DNA of 21,837 nt from Streptomyces sp. WM6378 (GCF_001279695.1 NZ_LGDD01000042.1:1-21837); one strand, 5' to 3'; shown: positions 1 through 7,642, counted from the first letter of the stretch. Numbers and translations: made by a program. Notes: generated from the sequence alone by a model not told the origin.

Positions 1-395
1 CACCAGACCACCTTCCCCGGCTCCCGCTCCCCCACGCCCCACTTGTCGGCCATCGCATCCACGAGCAGAAGCCCCCGCCCACCCTCGTCGGCCACGTCCG
101 CAACCTGGGGCACCCCGCCCCCACTGTCGTGCACCTCGACCCGCAGTACGGCCCCTTCGCACAATCGCACCCTCAGCAGGAACCCCCGTCCCGCAGGCAC
201 CCCGTGCAGCAACGCGTTGGTGGCGAGCTCGCTGACGCAGAGCAGCACGTCGTCGATGCGGTGAAAGAACCCCCAGTCGGCGACGGCCCCAGCGGCGAAG
301 TTCCGGGCGGCGGGGACGGATTGGCGGCGGCGGGGGTAGAAGCGCTCGCGCATTTCGTTGCCGGTCGCGCTGACGGTGATGTTGTTGTCGGTCAT
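1..395 (-). CDS. ATP-binding protein, RsbW-like anti-sigma factor kinase family (partial, C-terminus off the window)
   Basis: The reverse strand from an ATG at 395 reads 131 codons without a stop to the window edge. It has the layout of the small HATPase_c proteins abundant in streptomycetes: an N box SELATNALLHG at about residues 55-65, a G1-type motif VHDSGGG at 88-94, and GGRGLLLVDAM at 105-115. These residues bind ATP in GHKL-fold serine kinases such as RsbW and SpoIIAB, which control sigma factors or anti-anti-sigma proteins. The frame reaches the usual GKVVW stretch near the end of this family, so probably only a few residues are missing. No strong ribosome site precedes the ATG (a C-rich run lies just upstream). 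It is divergent from a DUF5753 regulator and a DUF397 protein, the triad seen at abaA/whiJ-like loci. The partner is unknown. Confidence 0.9.
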   Translation of the reverse strand, partial: MTDNNITVSATGNEMRERFYPRRRQSVPAARNFAAGAVADWGFFHRIDDVLLCVSELATNALLHGVPAGRGFLLRVRLCEGAVLRVEVHDSGGGVPQVADVADEGGRGLLLVDAMADKWGVGEREPGKVVW

Positions 396-437
396 GGGGG
401 GAGCGTTTCGGAGTGATGCCAGCGAGCCGCAGTGGCT

Positions 438-466
438 GGACCCGTACACAAATTCTGTACGGGTCC
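438..466. promoter_or_regulatory. Perfect 11-bp inverted repeat, probable operator in the divergent intergenic region
   Basis: The left arm GGACCCGTACA (438-448) and right arm TGTACGGGTCC (456-466) pair at 11 of 11 positions around a 7-nt AT-rich spacer. The repeat lies between the ATPase gene (start 395) and the XRE regulator (start 508). A weak plus-strand promoter can be drawn with TTCTGT at 453-458 and TAACGT at 476-481, 17 nt apart, which puts the repeat over the -35 region. The dyad and position suggest a binding site for the adjacent helix-turn-helix protein. That is inference. Confidence 0.6.
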
Positions 467-507
467 GTGATGCGTAACGTAAGGGCACGTATGGGGAGTT
501 GGCAGGC

Positions 508-1332
508 ATGCACCCCAGGAAGCGACCTCGGAAGAACACGTCGGCGATGAGGATGGTCGGCGCCCTCGTGGCGACCTTCCGGGTTGCCGCAGGCCTGACT
601 CAGCGTCAGCTTGGCGAGCGCGTGCTGCTGCACGAGGAGATGATCGCCTCGATCGAGCAGGGCCGCCGCCCCCTGAAACTCGACCTGGCCGCCTTGCTGG
701 ACCAACTCCTCGACACCAAGGGGGCGTTGACGACGGCGGTCGAGAACATGCCGGAGATCGACCTGATCCCGGCGTGGGCGGAGGAGTACATGGACCTGGA
801 GCGCGAGGCCATCGCGCTGTCCTGGTTCGAGAACCAGGTACTGCCGGGCCTGCTCCAGACGGAGAACTACGCGCGGGCGGTGTTCCTCAGCAAGGTGCCC
901 GCGATGAGCGAGGACGAGATCAACGCGCAGGTCGCTGCGCGGCTGGAGCGACAGGAAATACTGCATCGGAAGGAGCCGCCGACGATCAGCTTCATCGTTG
1001 CGCAGGCCGTGCTGATGGACCGCCTCGGCGGCGACCAAGTACGGCGGGAAGCCCTGCAGCGCCTCCGACAGTGCGCCGACCTCCCGGGCCTCACCCTCCA
1101 GATCATGCCGGTAAACCTGAAGCGGCATGCCGCCCTGGACGGCCCGTTCACCTTGTTGGAGACGCCGGACCATCAGCACCTCGGCTACACCGAGACCCAA
1201 CGTGGAAGCCAAATCATCTCTGACCCCGACGAGGTGAGCATCCTGGCGCAGAGGTATGCGATGCTGCGGACACAGGCCCTCAACGCCGAGGAATCCAAAG
1301 GCCTGTTGGACCGTTTGCTAGGAGAGCAATGA
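508..1332 (+). CDS. XRE-family helix-turn-helix regulator with DUF5753 domain
   Basis: The 274-residue protein has a Cro/C1-type helix-turn-helix at about residues 17-70 (LTQRQLGERV and SIEQGRRP are clear helix segments). A DUF5753 domain fills the rest, with the typical stretch FENQVLPGLLQTENYARAVF near residue 106. I chose the ATG at 508 because GGGGAG at 493-498 sits 9 nt upstream; a TTG at 499 is in frame but lies directly against that site. The family is a large streptomycete group that includes WhiJ, whose members usually act with a neighbouring DUF397 protein in developmental or antibiotic regulation. The stop overlaps the next ATG by 4 nt, so the two are translationally coupled. The target is unknown; the inverted repeat at 438-466 is the obvious candidate. 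Confidence 0.92.
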   Translation: MHPRKRPRKNTSAMRMVGALVATFRVAAGLTQRQLGERVLLHEEMIASIEQGRRPLKLDLAALLDQLLDTKGALTTAVENMPEIDLIPAWAEEYMDLEREAIALSWFENQVLPGLLQTENYARAVFLSKVPAMSEDEINAQVAARLERQEILHRKEPPTISFIVAQAVLMDRLGGDQVRREALQRLRQCADLPGLTLQIMPVNLKRHAALDGPFTLLETPDHQHLGYTETQRGSQIISDPDEVSILAQRYAMLRTQALNAEESKGLLDRLLGEQ

Positions 1333-1565
1333 GCATCGGCGCACTGAAGTGGTTCAAGTCCAGCTACAGCGGAAGCGACGGCGGCCAGTGCCTCGAAATC
1401 GCCTGCACCTGGCGGAAGTCGACGCACAGCGGCGACGAGGGCGGGGCCTGCGTCGAGGTGGCAACCCACCCCTCCGCCATCCACGTCCGTGACTCGAAGG
1501 CCCCCGAGGGGCCCACCCTCACCGTGAACCCCACCGCATGGCGGGACTTCGTAGCGGAACTTTGA
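1329..1565 (+). CDS. DUF397 domain protein, tandem motif
   Basis: This 78-residue protein starts inside the stop of the DUF5753 regulator (ATGA overlap). It carries the DUF397 signature twice. A short copy at residues 8-25 reads W-x-KSSYSG-x-x-GG-x-C-x-EIA. A full copy at 28-78 reads W-x-KSTHSG-x-x-GG-x-C-VEVA, followed by VRDSK and a terminal W-x-x-F. DUF397 proteins are the standard partners of XRE/DUF5753 regulators in actinomycetes and are thought to modulate them, by analogy with whiJ loci and toxin-antitoxin-like pairs. The repeated N-terminal half looks like an internal duplication that kept only the first motif. Biochemical function is not known. Confidence 0.88.
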   Translation: MSIGALKWFKSSYSGSDGGQCLEIACTWRKSTHSGDEGGACVEVATHPSAIHVRDSKAPEGPTLTVNPTAWRDFVAEL

Positions 1566-1639
1566 GCTCCGCGCCCGGAACTCAGAGCGCCGGGTCCTGA
1601 GCCAGGGCCGTTGTCAGTGGCGGGATCTACATTCGGGGC

Positions 1640-2401
1640 ATGGCGATGCTTGCGAATCCACTCCCGCAGTTGAATGACGACCCGACCGGTACGGCGCTGG
1701 GCCTCGCTCTGCCTCCGGGCAGGCTGATCGGCCCGGCGGCCGATCCGCTGCTCTGGTGCGCGGATGAACCGGCCGGCCCGGAGGACTGGGCACACCTTGC
1801 CCCGGCCCGCAAGGCACGTGGCCTCCACCCCGTACTGCTGGGCGGAATAAAGGAGTTGGCGGACTGGGAGCTGGCCCCGGGCGAGGCTTCGTACCCGGGC
1901 GACCACGACGCCGAGGACGTGCTGGCCGAGTACTGGGAGACGTACGCCGAGGAGGAGCTGGGCTACGACGCCGAGGAGTGGCCCGGCCTGGCGGAAGCCT
2001 CCGCGCTCAAGGAGGACCCGGATCGCAGGGCCGCCGAGATCGCCGGGGCGGCGATAGGCGAGGGCCATCTGAAGGGCGCCCGGATCGCCGTGGTCCCGGC
2101 CCGCCGCAGCGCCGACATCCCGGCGGCCATCGGGTGGCGCGGCCCACTGAACCACGAGCAGGACGTGGCACGCCTGTGCGCGGTGCTGCGCTCGTGGGAG
2201 GACAGGTTCGGGGCGCGGGTGGTGGGCCTCACGCTCAACAGCCTGACGGTGGCGGTCGCGGCCCCGCCCGCCACCGAGGACGAGGCCCTGGTGCTGGCGG
2301 CAGAGCACTTCGCGTTCTGCCCGGACACGATAGAGACGGACCTGCACGAGTACGCCGACTCCCTGCCGGACAAGCAGAGTTGGACCTTCCTGTGGGACTG
2401 A
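1640..2401 (+). CDS. DUF4253 domain-containing protein
   Basis: The 253-residue soluble protein has the DUF4253 pattern in its C-terminal half. It reads a GWRG motif near residue 168, then LRSWEDRFGARVVGL, a PP-x-T-EDEAL-x-LAAEHFAFCPD stretch, and an ending in W-x-FLWD. The N-terminal 150 residues are acidic, rich in Ala/Pro and less typical. The start is the first of two close ATG codons (1640 and 1646), preceded by a modest CGGGG. Members occur across actinobacteria, often near immunity or toxin-related genes, but no activity is established. It stands alone, 74 nt after the DUF397 gene, with no clear operon link. Family assignment is from memory of the conserved motifs. Confidence 0.85.
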   Translation: MAMLANPLPQLNDDPTGTALGLALPPGRLIGPAADPLLWCADEPAGPEDWAHLAPARKARGLHPVLLGGIKELADWELAPGEASYPGDHDAEDVLAEYWETYAEEELGYDAEEWPGLAEASALKEDPDRRAAEIAGAAIGEGHLKGARIAVVPARRSADIPAAIGWRGPLNHEQDVARLCAVLRSWEDRFGARVVGLTLNSLTVAVAAPPATEDEALVLAAEHFAFCPDTIETDLHEYADSLPDKQSWTFLWD

Positions 2402-2427
2402 CTCGGGGCAGCACCCGGGACCCGAGT
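2401..2427 (+). terminator. Weak hairpin after the DUF4253 gene
   Basis: ACTCGGG (2401-2407) pairs with CCCGAGT (2421-2427) around a 13-nt loop. It begins at the last base of the DUF4253 stop codon. There is no U-tract, as is usual in streptomycetes, so its activity is uncertain. Confidence 0.35.
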
Positions 2428-2480
2428 AGGCACCCAGAGCAGGCGCTTTAACGCACCCTTAGCACAATGATCGATCATCC

Positions 2481-2502
2481 GAGGAGCATCATGAGCGCAT
2501 GA
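2481..2502 (+). promoter_or_regulatory. Ribosome site serving a three-codon start-stop just ahead of the membrane-protein gene
   Basis: GAGGAG at 2481-2486 is 4 nt before an ATG at 2491 that reads ATG AGC GCA TGA. The TGA (2500-2502) overlaps the ATG of the real gene at 2499. The same GAGGAG is 12 nt from ATG 2499, rather far. Either the gene uses the distant spacing or ribosomes terminate after three codons and restart. Confidence 0.4.
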
Positions 2503-3605
2503 ACGAAAGACGGGCGAAGGCCGCCCCGACCGCGCCTTCGCTGCCCAAGAACCGCGCGGTGGTCATCAGCACGACGGCCATCGGTACGGCCCTGATCCTG
2601 GTCATGATCTGGCTGCTGCTCGTACCAATGCCCGAACGGCTGGACACGGAGCGGGCGTTCCGGGCTGCCAAGGACTGCGCGCCCGGGGCTGTCGCCACCG
2701 ACTGCCTGCACTCCGTACCGGCGGTGATCGAGCGCACCAGGGAGAAGAACGGCAAGGCGCACGCTCACTGGATGTACGTGAAGACGGCCGAGGGCAACAC
2801 GCCCACGCTCTACTTCGAGGGGGGCGAGCGGTACACGTTCGACGGGCTGGCCGGGAAGCGGATCGGCGTCACGTACTGGGAGGGCTCGGTCCGGTACATC
2901 GACTGGGCGAACGCCCGCTGGCACACGGCCGCCGACCCGCGCGGCGCGTACCGGCTGTTCCTGGCCTGGGGTCTGGCGCTGGGGACGGCCGGCCTGGGGC
3001 TGGTACTGATCGGCCTGTGGTGGGTCCGGGGCTACGCCACGACCCGGCTCCGGTACCCGTGGCAGCCGGGGGTCCTGATCATGGGCACGACCGTCCTCGG
3101 CCTGGCGGGCGGTCTGCTCCCGTGGTTCACCCACGGCTGGCGGGCGGCGCTGCTGGCGTACGGGGTGGTGGGCGCGGTCGCCGTGACGGCCTGCGCACTC
3201 ACCGCCATGGGGCTCCACCGTGCGAACGTGCGCAAGGGCACGGACACGATCACGATCACGTCGGTCGTCCCCGACGAGGAGGCCGTCTTCCCGGGGATCG
3301 TGCGCGGCGACGTCCCGTACGGGGGCGCTCTGGGCGGCGGCTACCTGATAGCCGACGCCGACGGCCTGTCGATCATCCCCGACCCGAACTACCGGATCCA
3401 CCCCAAGGTCGTACCGGCCACGCTGGAGCCGCTGAGGGTCCGCCCGCCGTACCGGACGGACCCCAAGGGCCTCGACGTGGACAACACGTGCCTGGTCCTT
3501 GAATGCCAGGACGGCGACACACGGGTGTACGTGGCCGCCGCCAGGGAATCCATGCCGCTGGTGCTGGGCGCGCTGGCTGCCGCCCGCCAACTGTCGCAGC
3601 CGTAA
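2499..3605 (+). CDS. Conserved membrane protein, four predicted transmembrane helices, function unknown
   Basis: The 368-residue protein has a basic N-terminus, one helix at about 20-43, a roughly 105-residue loop, then helices at about 152-175, 190-209 and 214-238, and a soluble C-terminal domain of about 130 residues. By the positive-inside rule the N- and C-termini should be cytoplasmic and the first loop outside. That loop contains Cys60 and Cys69, which could form a disulfide, and a YWEGSVRYIDW segment that looks like a small beta domain. I do not recognise a family with an assigned role; many streptomycete genomes carry similar paralogous membrane proteins. It converges on hemB with a 37-nt gap. 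The start at 2499 is the only ATG in frame near the ribosome site. Confidence 0.8.
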   Translation: MNERRAKAAPTAPSLPKNRAVVISTTAIGTALILVMIWLLLVPMPERLDTERAFRAAKDCAPGAVATDCLHSVPAVIERTREKNGKAHAHWMYVKTAEGNTPTLYFEGGERYTFDGLAGKRIGVTYWEGSVRYIDWANARWHTAADPRGAYRLFLAWGLALGTAGLGLVLIGLWWVRGYATTRLRYPWQPGVLIMGTTVLGLAGGLLPWFTHGWRAALLAYGVVGAVAVTACALTAMGLHRANVRKGTDTITITSVVPDEEAVFPGIVRGDVPYGGALGGGYLIADADGLSIIPDPNYRIHPKVVPATLEPLRVRPPYRTDPKGLDVDNTCLVLECQDGDTRVYVAAARESMPLVLGALAAARQLSQP

Positions 3606-3642
3606 AGGAAGTTGAAGCCAAGGAGCTTGGAACCCTCGCGGG

Positions 3643-4632
3643 TTACAGACCCTTGGCCACCTCGGTCGCCCAGTACGTGAGGATCATGTGGGCGCCGGCG
3701 CGCTTGATGCCGGTGAGGGTCTCCAGGATCGCCCGGTCGCGGTCGATCCAGCCCTTCTCGGCGGCGGCCTCGATCATCGCGTACTCGCCGCTGATCTGGT
3801 ACGCCGCGACCGGCACGTCCACGGACTCGGCGACCTTGGCGAGGATGTCGAGGTAGGGACCGGCCGGCTTGACCATCACCATGTCCGCACCCTCGGCCAG
3901 GTCCAGCGCCAACTCCCGCATGGATTCACGGGTGTTGGCGGGGTCCTGCTGGTAGGTCTTGCGGTCCCCGCGCAGGGAGGACCCGACGGCCTCGCGGAAG
4001 GGCCCGTAGAAGGCGGAGGAGTACTTGGCGGTGTAGGCCAGGATGGACACGTCTTCGTGCCCGGTCTGGTCCAACGCGTCCCGGATGACGCCGACTTGGC
4101 CGTCCATCATCCCGGAGGGCCCGACGACGTGGACCCCGGCGTCGGCCTGGACCTGGGCCATCTCGGCGTAGCGCTCAAGGGTGGCGTCGTTGTCGACGCG
4201 CCCGTCCTCGTCGAGGACGCCGCAGTGGCCGTGGTCCGTGTACTCGTCGAGGCAGAGGTCGGACATGATCACGAGCTCGTCGCCGACTTCTTCCTTCACG
4301 GCGCGGATGGCGACCTGGAGGATCCCGTCGGGGTCGGTCCCGGCGGTCCCAGCGGCGTCCTTCTTCTCGTCCTCCGGCACCCCGAAGAGCATGATCCCGG
4401 CGACCCCGGCGGACACGGCCTCGACCGCGGCCTTGCGCAGGGTGTCGAGCGAGTGCTGCACGACGCCAGGCATGGCCTGGATCGGAACGGGCTCGGCGAT
4501 GCCCTCCCGCACGAACGCGGGGAGGATGAGGTCGGCGGGGTGCAGCCGGGTCTCGGCGACCATGCGGCGCATGGCGGGGGTGGTGCGCAGCCGACGGGGC
4601 CGGGCCCCGGGGAAGGATCCGTACACAGTCAT
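3643..4632 (-). CDS. hemB: Delta-aminolevulinic acid dehydratase (porphobilinogen synthase)
   Basis: HemB condenses two 5-aminolevulinate molecules into porphobilinogen, the second committed step of tetrapyrrole synthesis, in the cytoplasm. The 329-residue protein shows both active-site lysines: K203 in [15 protein letters not shown] and the Schiff-base K255 in [10 protein letters not shown]. The metal-site region reads [14 protein letters not shown], with Cys127 and Cys137 kept but Asp129 where zinc enzymes have the middle Cys. I used the ATG at 4632 (protein begins MTVYGSFPG, the usual family start). An upstream in-frame GTG at 4641 would add three residues. It is co-directional with hemD but separated by about 400 nt of repeats, so it probably has its own promoter or depends on read-through. 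Confidence 0.96.
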   Translation of the reverse strand: MTVYGSFPGARPRRLRTTPAMRRMVAETRLHPADLILPAFVREGIAEPVPIQAMPGVVQHSLDTLRKAAVEAVSAGVAGIMLFGVPEDEKKDAAGTAGTDPDGILQVAIRAVKEEVGDELVIMSDLCLDEYTDHGHCGVLDEDGRVDNDATLERYAEMAQVQADAGVHVVGPSGMMDGQVGVIRDALDQTGHEDVSILAYTAKYSSAFYGPFREAVGSSLRGDRKTYQQDPANTRESMRELALDLAEGADMVMVKPAGPYLDILAKVAESVDVPVAAYQISGEYAMIEAAAEKGWIDRDRAILETLTGIKRAGAHMILTYWATEVAKGL

Positions 4633-4665
4633 GCGGTACACGCTACGCCGCCGGGGAGGGGGGTC

Positions 4666-4937
4666 TTCCCCACCCCGCCCCTTCCCGAGACCCTCCGGGG
4701 GCGAAGGACCCTGGGGCTCCGCCCCAGACCCCGTTCGCGCCTAAAGGGCGCTCGTCCTCACCCCCCCAAGGCCTCAAAAGGGCCAGGGGGGACCCCCATG
4801 ACAGGCTGAAGATGCCAGTACTGGGCCGACACCAGTCCTGCTAGGGGCGCGGGGAACTGCGCGACCAGCCACGCACGGCCCGCAGCCGATCGACTACACG
4901 ACCAGTCCCACCCCCGGCGGGTTTCGGGAAGGGGCGG
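4666..4937. repeat. Dispersed intergenic repeat element, copy A, with imperfect inverted ends
   Basis: This fills most of the non-coding gap between hemB and hemD (4633-5039). The segment 4666-4885 matches, in inverted orientation, 18388-18631, including shared blocks around GGGGCGCGGGGAACTGCGCG and AGGGCCAGGGGGGACCCCCA. The element is bounded by inverted ends, 4675-4703 and 4909-4937, which agree at 26 of 29 positions. It contains a small perfect hairpin, CTGGGGC-TCC-GCCCCAG, at 4711-4727. I know closely similar GC-rich sequences as common intergenic repeats of streptomycetes, often mis-called as small proteins. No transposase is present. Confidence 0.8.
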
Positions 4938-5001
4938 AGCCCCAGGAGCCTGGGCATCCAACCCTGCGCAACGGGTGTGCGGGTGGGCGAACCCCCGGGG
5001 G

Positions 5002-5018
5002 CTGGGGCGGAGCCCCAG
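5002..5018 (-). terminator. Hairpin just downstream of hemD
   Basis: CTGGGGC (5002-5008) and GCCCCAG (5012-5018) form a perfect 7-bp stem with a GGA loop, 21 nt past the hemD stop. The same 7-bp stem occurs at 4711-4727 and 18545-18561 inside the dispersed repeat. It could end the rex-hemACD transcript. There is no U-run. Confidence 0.45.
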
Positions 5019-5039
5019 GGAGGCTCGCCCCGCCCCGGG

Positions 5040-6686
5040 TTACGTCGTGCGGCGGCGGCGCGCGCCGGGCCGGCGCTCGCTCGGCCGGGTCACGTGCTCG
5101 CCCGCGGAGACCGCCGCATCGCGCCGCGCCGCGCCGAAGTCCGCAAGGGCCTGGGCCAGCTTGTGGACCGACGGCTCCGGAGCCATCACGTCCACCCGCA
5201 GCCCGTGCTCCTCCGCCGTCTTGGCAGTGGCGGGGCCGATGCACGCGATCACGGTCACGTTGTGCGGCTTGCCCGCGATGCCGACGAGGTTCCGCACCGT
5301 AGAAGAGGACGTGAAGAGGACCGCGTCGAAGCCGCCGCCCTTGATCGCCTCGCGGGTGTCCGCCGGGGGCGGCGAGGCGCGCACGGTCCGGTAGGCCGTG
5401 ACGTCGTCGACCTCCCAGCCGAGCTCGATCAGGCCCGCCACCAGCGTCTCGGTGGCGATGTCGGCGCGCGGCAGGAAGACGCGGTCGATCGGGTCGAAGA
5501 CCGGGTCGTAGGGCGGCCAGTCCTCAAGAAGGCCGGCCGCGGACTGCTCGCCGCTCGGTACCAGGTCCGGCTTCACGCCGAACTCCACGAGCGAGGCGGC
5601 GGTCTGCTCGCCGACCGCGGCGACCTTGATCCCCGCGAACGCGCGCGCGTCGAGACCGTACTCCTCGAACTTTTCGCGAACGGCCTTCACGGCGTTGACG
5701 CTGGTGAACGCGATCCACTCGTAGCGGCCCGTCACCAGGCCCTTGACCGCGCGCTCCATCTGCTGGGGCGTGCGCGGCGGTTCGACGGCGATCGTCGGCA
5801 CCTCGTGCGGCACGGCTCCGTACGACCTGAGCTGGTCGGAGAGCGAGGCGGCCTGCTCCTTCGTACGCGGTACGAGTACGCGCCAGCCGAACAGCGGCTT
5901 GGACTCGAACCACGACAGCTGGTCGCGCTGAGCAGGGGCACTGCGCTCGCCGACCACGGCTATGACGGCCTGGTGCCCGTCCGGCGAGGGCAGCACCTTC
6001 GCCTGCTTGAGCACCTGGGCGACCGAGCCGAGCGTCGCGGACCAGGTCCGCTGGCGCGTGGTGGTGCCCGCGATCGTCACGGTCATCGGGGTGTCGGGCT
6101 TGCGGCCCGCGGAGACCAGCTCGCCGGCCGCGGCCGCGACGGTCTCAAGCGTCGTCGACACCACCACCGTGCCGTCGCTCGCGCCGACCTCGGTCCAGCA
6201 CCGCTCGGAGGCGGTACGGGCGTCGACGAAGCGGACGTCGGCGCCGCCGGCCCCGCTCAGCGGAACACCGGCGTACGCGGGCACGCCGACCGCGGCGGCC
6301 ACGCCCGGCACCACCTCGAAGGGGATGCCTTCGGTGGCGCAGGCCAGCATCTCGCCGGCCGCGTCGCCGTCGAGGCCCGGGTCGCCGGAGACCGCACGGA
6401 CGACCCGCCTGCCGGAGCGCGCGGCCTCCATGACAAGATTGGCGGCGTCCCTCAACACCGGGATCCCGGCGGTTGTTGACGCCTCGTCCACTACCGTCAG
6501 CTGAGGTGTGTCCACACCTGCCCGCGCATGCGCGCGAACAACGTCGAGCACAGCGGGCTCGGCGATCAGGACGTCGGCCGAAGCCAGCGCCTCCACGGCG
6601 CGCAGCGTCAGAAGTCCGGGGTCTCCGGGACCGGCACCGAGGAAGGTGACGTTTCCGGCGGCGGTGGGGTTGGTGGTGGGGCTCAA
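5040..6686 (-). CDS. hemD: Fused uroporphyrinogen-III C-methyltransferase-like domain and uroporphyrinogen-III synthase
   Basis: The 548-residue fusion has a CobA/SUMT-like N-terminal half (about 12-250) and a HemD domain (about 265-510) starting VLVPRTKEQAASL. HemD cyclises hydroxymethylbilane to uroporphyrinogen III. CobA would methylate that product at C2 and C7 on the way to sirohaem and cobalamin. The first SUMT signature is intact (LGAGPGDPGLLTLRA, 16-30). The second is degraded: the usual GGDPFVFGRG-type segment reads SGDPGLDGDAAGEM at about 100-113. The start is a TTG whose TTGA overlaps the hemC stop by 4 nt. The C-terminal 40 residues end in an Arg-rich tail. The HemD role is secure; the methyltransferase activity is less so. 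Confidence 0.93.
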   Translation of the reverse strand: MSPTTNPTAAGNVTFLGAGPGDPGLLTLRAVEALASADVLIAEPAVLDVVRAHARAGVDTPQLTVVDEASTTAGIPVLRDAANLVMEAARSGRRVVRAVSGDPGLDGDAAGEMLACATEGIPFEVVPGVAAAVGVPAYAGVPLSGAGGADVRFVDARTASERCWTEVGASDGTVVVSTTLETVAAAAGELVSAGRKPDTPMTVTIAGTTTRQRTWSATLGSVAQVLKQAKVLPSPDGHQAVIAVVGERSAPAQRDQLSWFESKPLFGWRVLVPRTKEQAASLSDQLRSYGAVPHEVPTIAVEPPRTPQQMERAVKGLVTGRYEWIAFTSVNAVKAVREKFEEYGLDARAFAGIKVAAVGEQTAASLVEFGVKPDLVPSGEQSAAGLLEDWPPYDPVFDPIDRVFLPRADIATETLVAGLIELGWEVDDVTAYRTVRASPPPADTREAIKGGGFDAVLFTSSSTVRNLVGIAGKPHNVTVIACIGPATAKTAEEHGLRVDVMAPEPSVHKLAQALADFGAARRDAAVSAGEHVTRPSERRPGARRRRTT

Positions 6687-7642
6687 AGTGCTCGCTCCCC
6701 CATAAGACCGGCCGCACCCTTGGCGAGCATCTCGTCCGCGAGTTCGCGTCCGAGGGCCATCGCTTCGTCGTGCGACGTGGGTACGGGACCGGTGGTGGAC
6801 AGCTGCACCAGCGAAGAACCGTCGGTGGTACCGACGACTCCGCGCAGGCGCATCTCATGAACAATCTGCCCGTCGGCCAGCAGGTCGGCCAACGCACCCA
6901 CAGGTGCGCTGCAGCCGGCCTCCAGGGCGGCGAGCAGGGACCGCTCGGCGGTCACGGCGGCCCGCGTGAACGGGTCGTCGAGCTCGGCGAGCGCGGCGGC
7001 GAGGTCGGCGTTGGCCGCCGCGCACTCGATCGCCAGGGCCCCCTGGCCGGGGGCGGGCAAAACGGTGTCGACCGACAGGAACTCGGTCACCACGTCGGAG
7101 CGTCCGATGCGGTTGAGTCCGGCGGCGGCCAGGACCACCGCGTCGAGCTCGCCCTTGGTGACGTAACCGACGCGGGTGTCGATATTGCCGCGGATCGGCA
7201 CGCACTCGATGGTGCGGCCGTGGCTGCGGGCGTACGCGTTGAGCTGCGCCATCCGCCGCGGCGAACCGGTGCCGATGCGCGCGCCGTCCGGAAGCTGGTC
7301 GAAGGTCAGGCCGTCGCGGGCGACCAGCACGTCGCGCGGGTCCTCGCGGACCGGGATCGCCGCGAGCACCAGGTCGGGGTGCTCGGCGGTGGGCAGGTCC
7401 TTCAGGGAGTGCACCGCGAAGTCGACCTCGCCGCGCAGCAGCGCGTCGCGCAGCGCCACGACGAACACACCGGTGCCGCCGATCTGCGCGAGGTGCTCAC
7501 GCGAGGTGTCGCCGTACGTGGTGATCTCCACCAGCTCGACGGGGCGCCCGGTCAACTGCCGTACGGCGTCGGCCACATGGCCGGACTGGGCCATGGCGAG
7601 CTTGCTGCGCCTGGTCCCGAGTCTCAGTGCTTTCTCGGTCAT
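6683..7642 (-). CDS. hemC: Porphobilinogen deaminase (hydroxymethylbilane synthase)
   Basis: HemC joins four porphobilinogens into hydroxymethylbilane, the substrate of the HemD domain encoded next. The 319-residue protein shows the family marks in order. These are GTRRSKLAMAQS at the N-terminus, VHSLKDLPT with the catalytic Asp, the cofactor-binding Arg stretch RGNIDTRVG, and ALEAGCSAPVGA with the Cys that anchors the dipyrromethane cofactor. The ATG at 7642 overlaps the hemA stop by 4 nt, and the hemC stop overlaps the hemD TTG by 4 nt, so translation is coupled through the operon. The frame stays open upstream of this ATG because it is antisense-free GC-rich coding shadow of hemA; the family start and the overlap decide for 7642. 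Control should come from the Rex-regulated promoter upstream. Confidence 0.96.
   Translation of the reverse strand: MTEKALRLGTRRSKLAMAQSGHVADAVRQLTGRPVELVEITTYGDTSREHLAQIGGTGVFVVALRDALLRGEVDFAVHSLKDLPTAEHPDLVLAAIPVREDPRDVLVARDGLTFDQLPDGARIGTGSPRRMAQLNAYARSHGRTIECVPIRGNIDTRVGYVTKGELDAVVLAAAGLNRIGRSDVVTEFLSVDTVLPAPGQGALAIECAAANADLAAALAELDDPFTRAAVTAERSLLAALEAGCSAPVGALADLLADGQIVHEMRLRGVVGTTDGSSLVQLSTTGPVPTSHDEAMALGRELADEMLAKGAAGLMGERAL

Noticed and set aside
3618..3644. Two tiny hairpins (CCAAG/CTTGG and AACCC/GGGTT) between the membrane-protein gene and hemB
   Set aside because: Five-bp stems are too weak to call as terminators, and the second runs into the hemB stop.
4633..5039. Possible cobalamin or haem riboswitch in the hemD-hemB gap
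   Set aside because: No B12-box or comparable conserved core is visible; the sequence is explained by the dispersed repeat.
4977..6479. 500-codon open frame on the plus strand across hemD
   Set aside because: It is an antisense shadow of the clearly homologous hemD fusion; the translation is Arg/Gly/His-rich with no recognisable domain.
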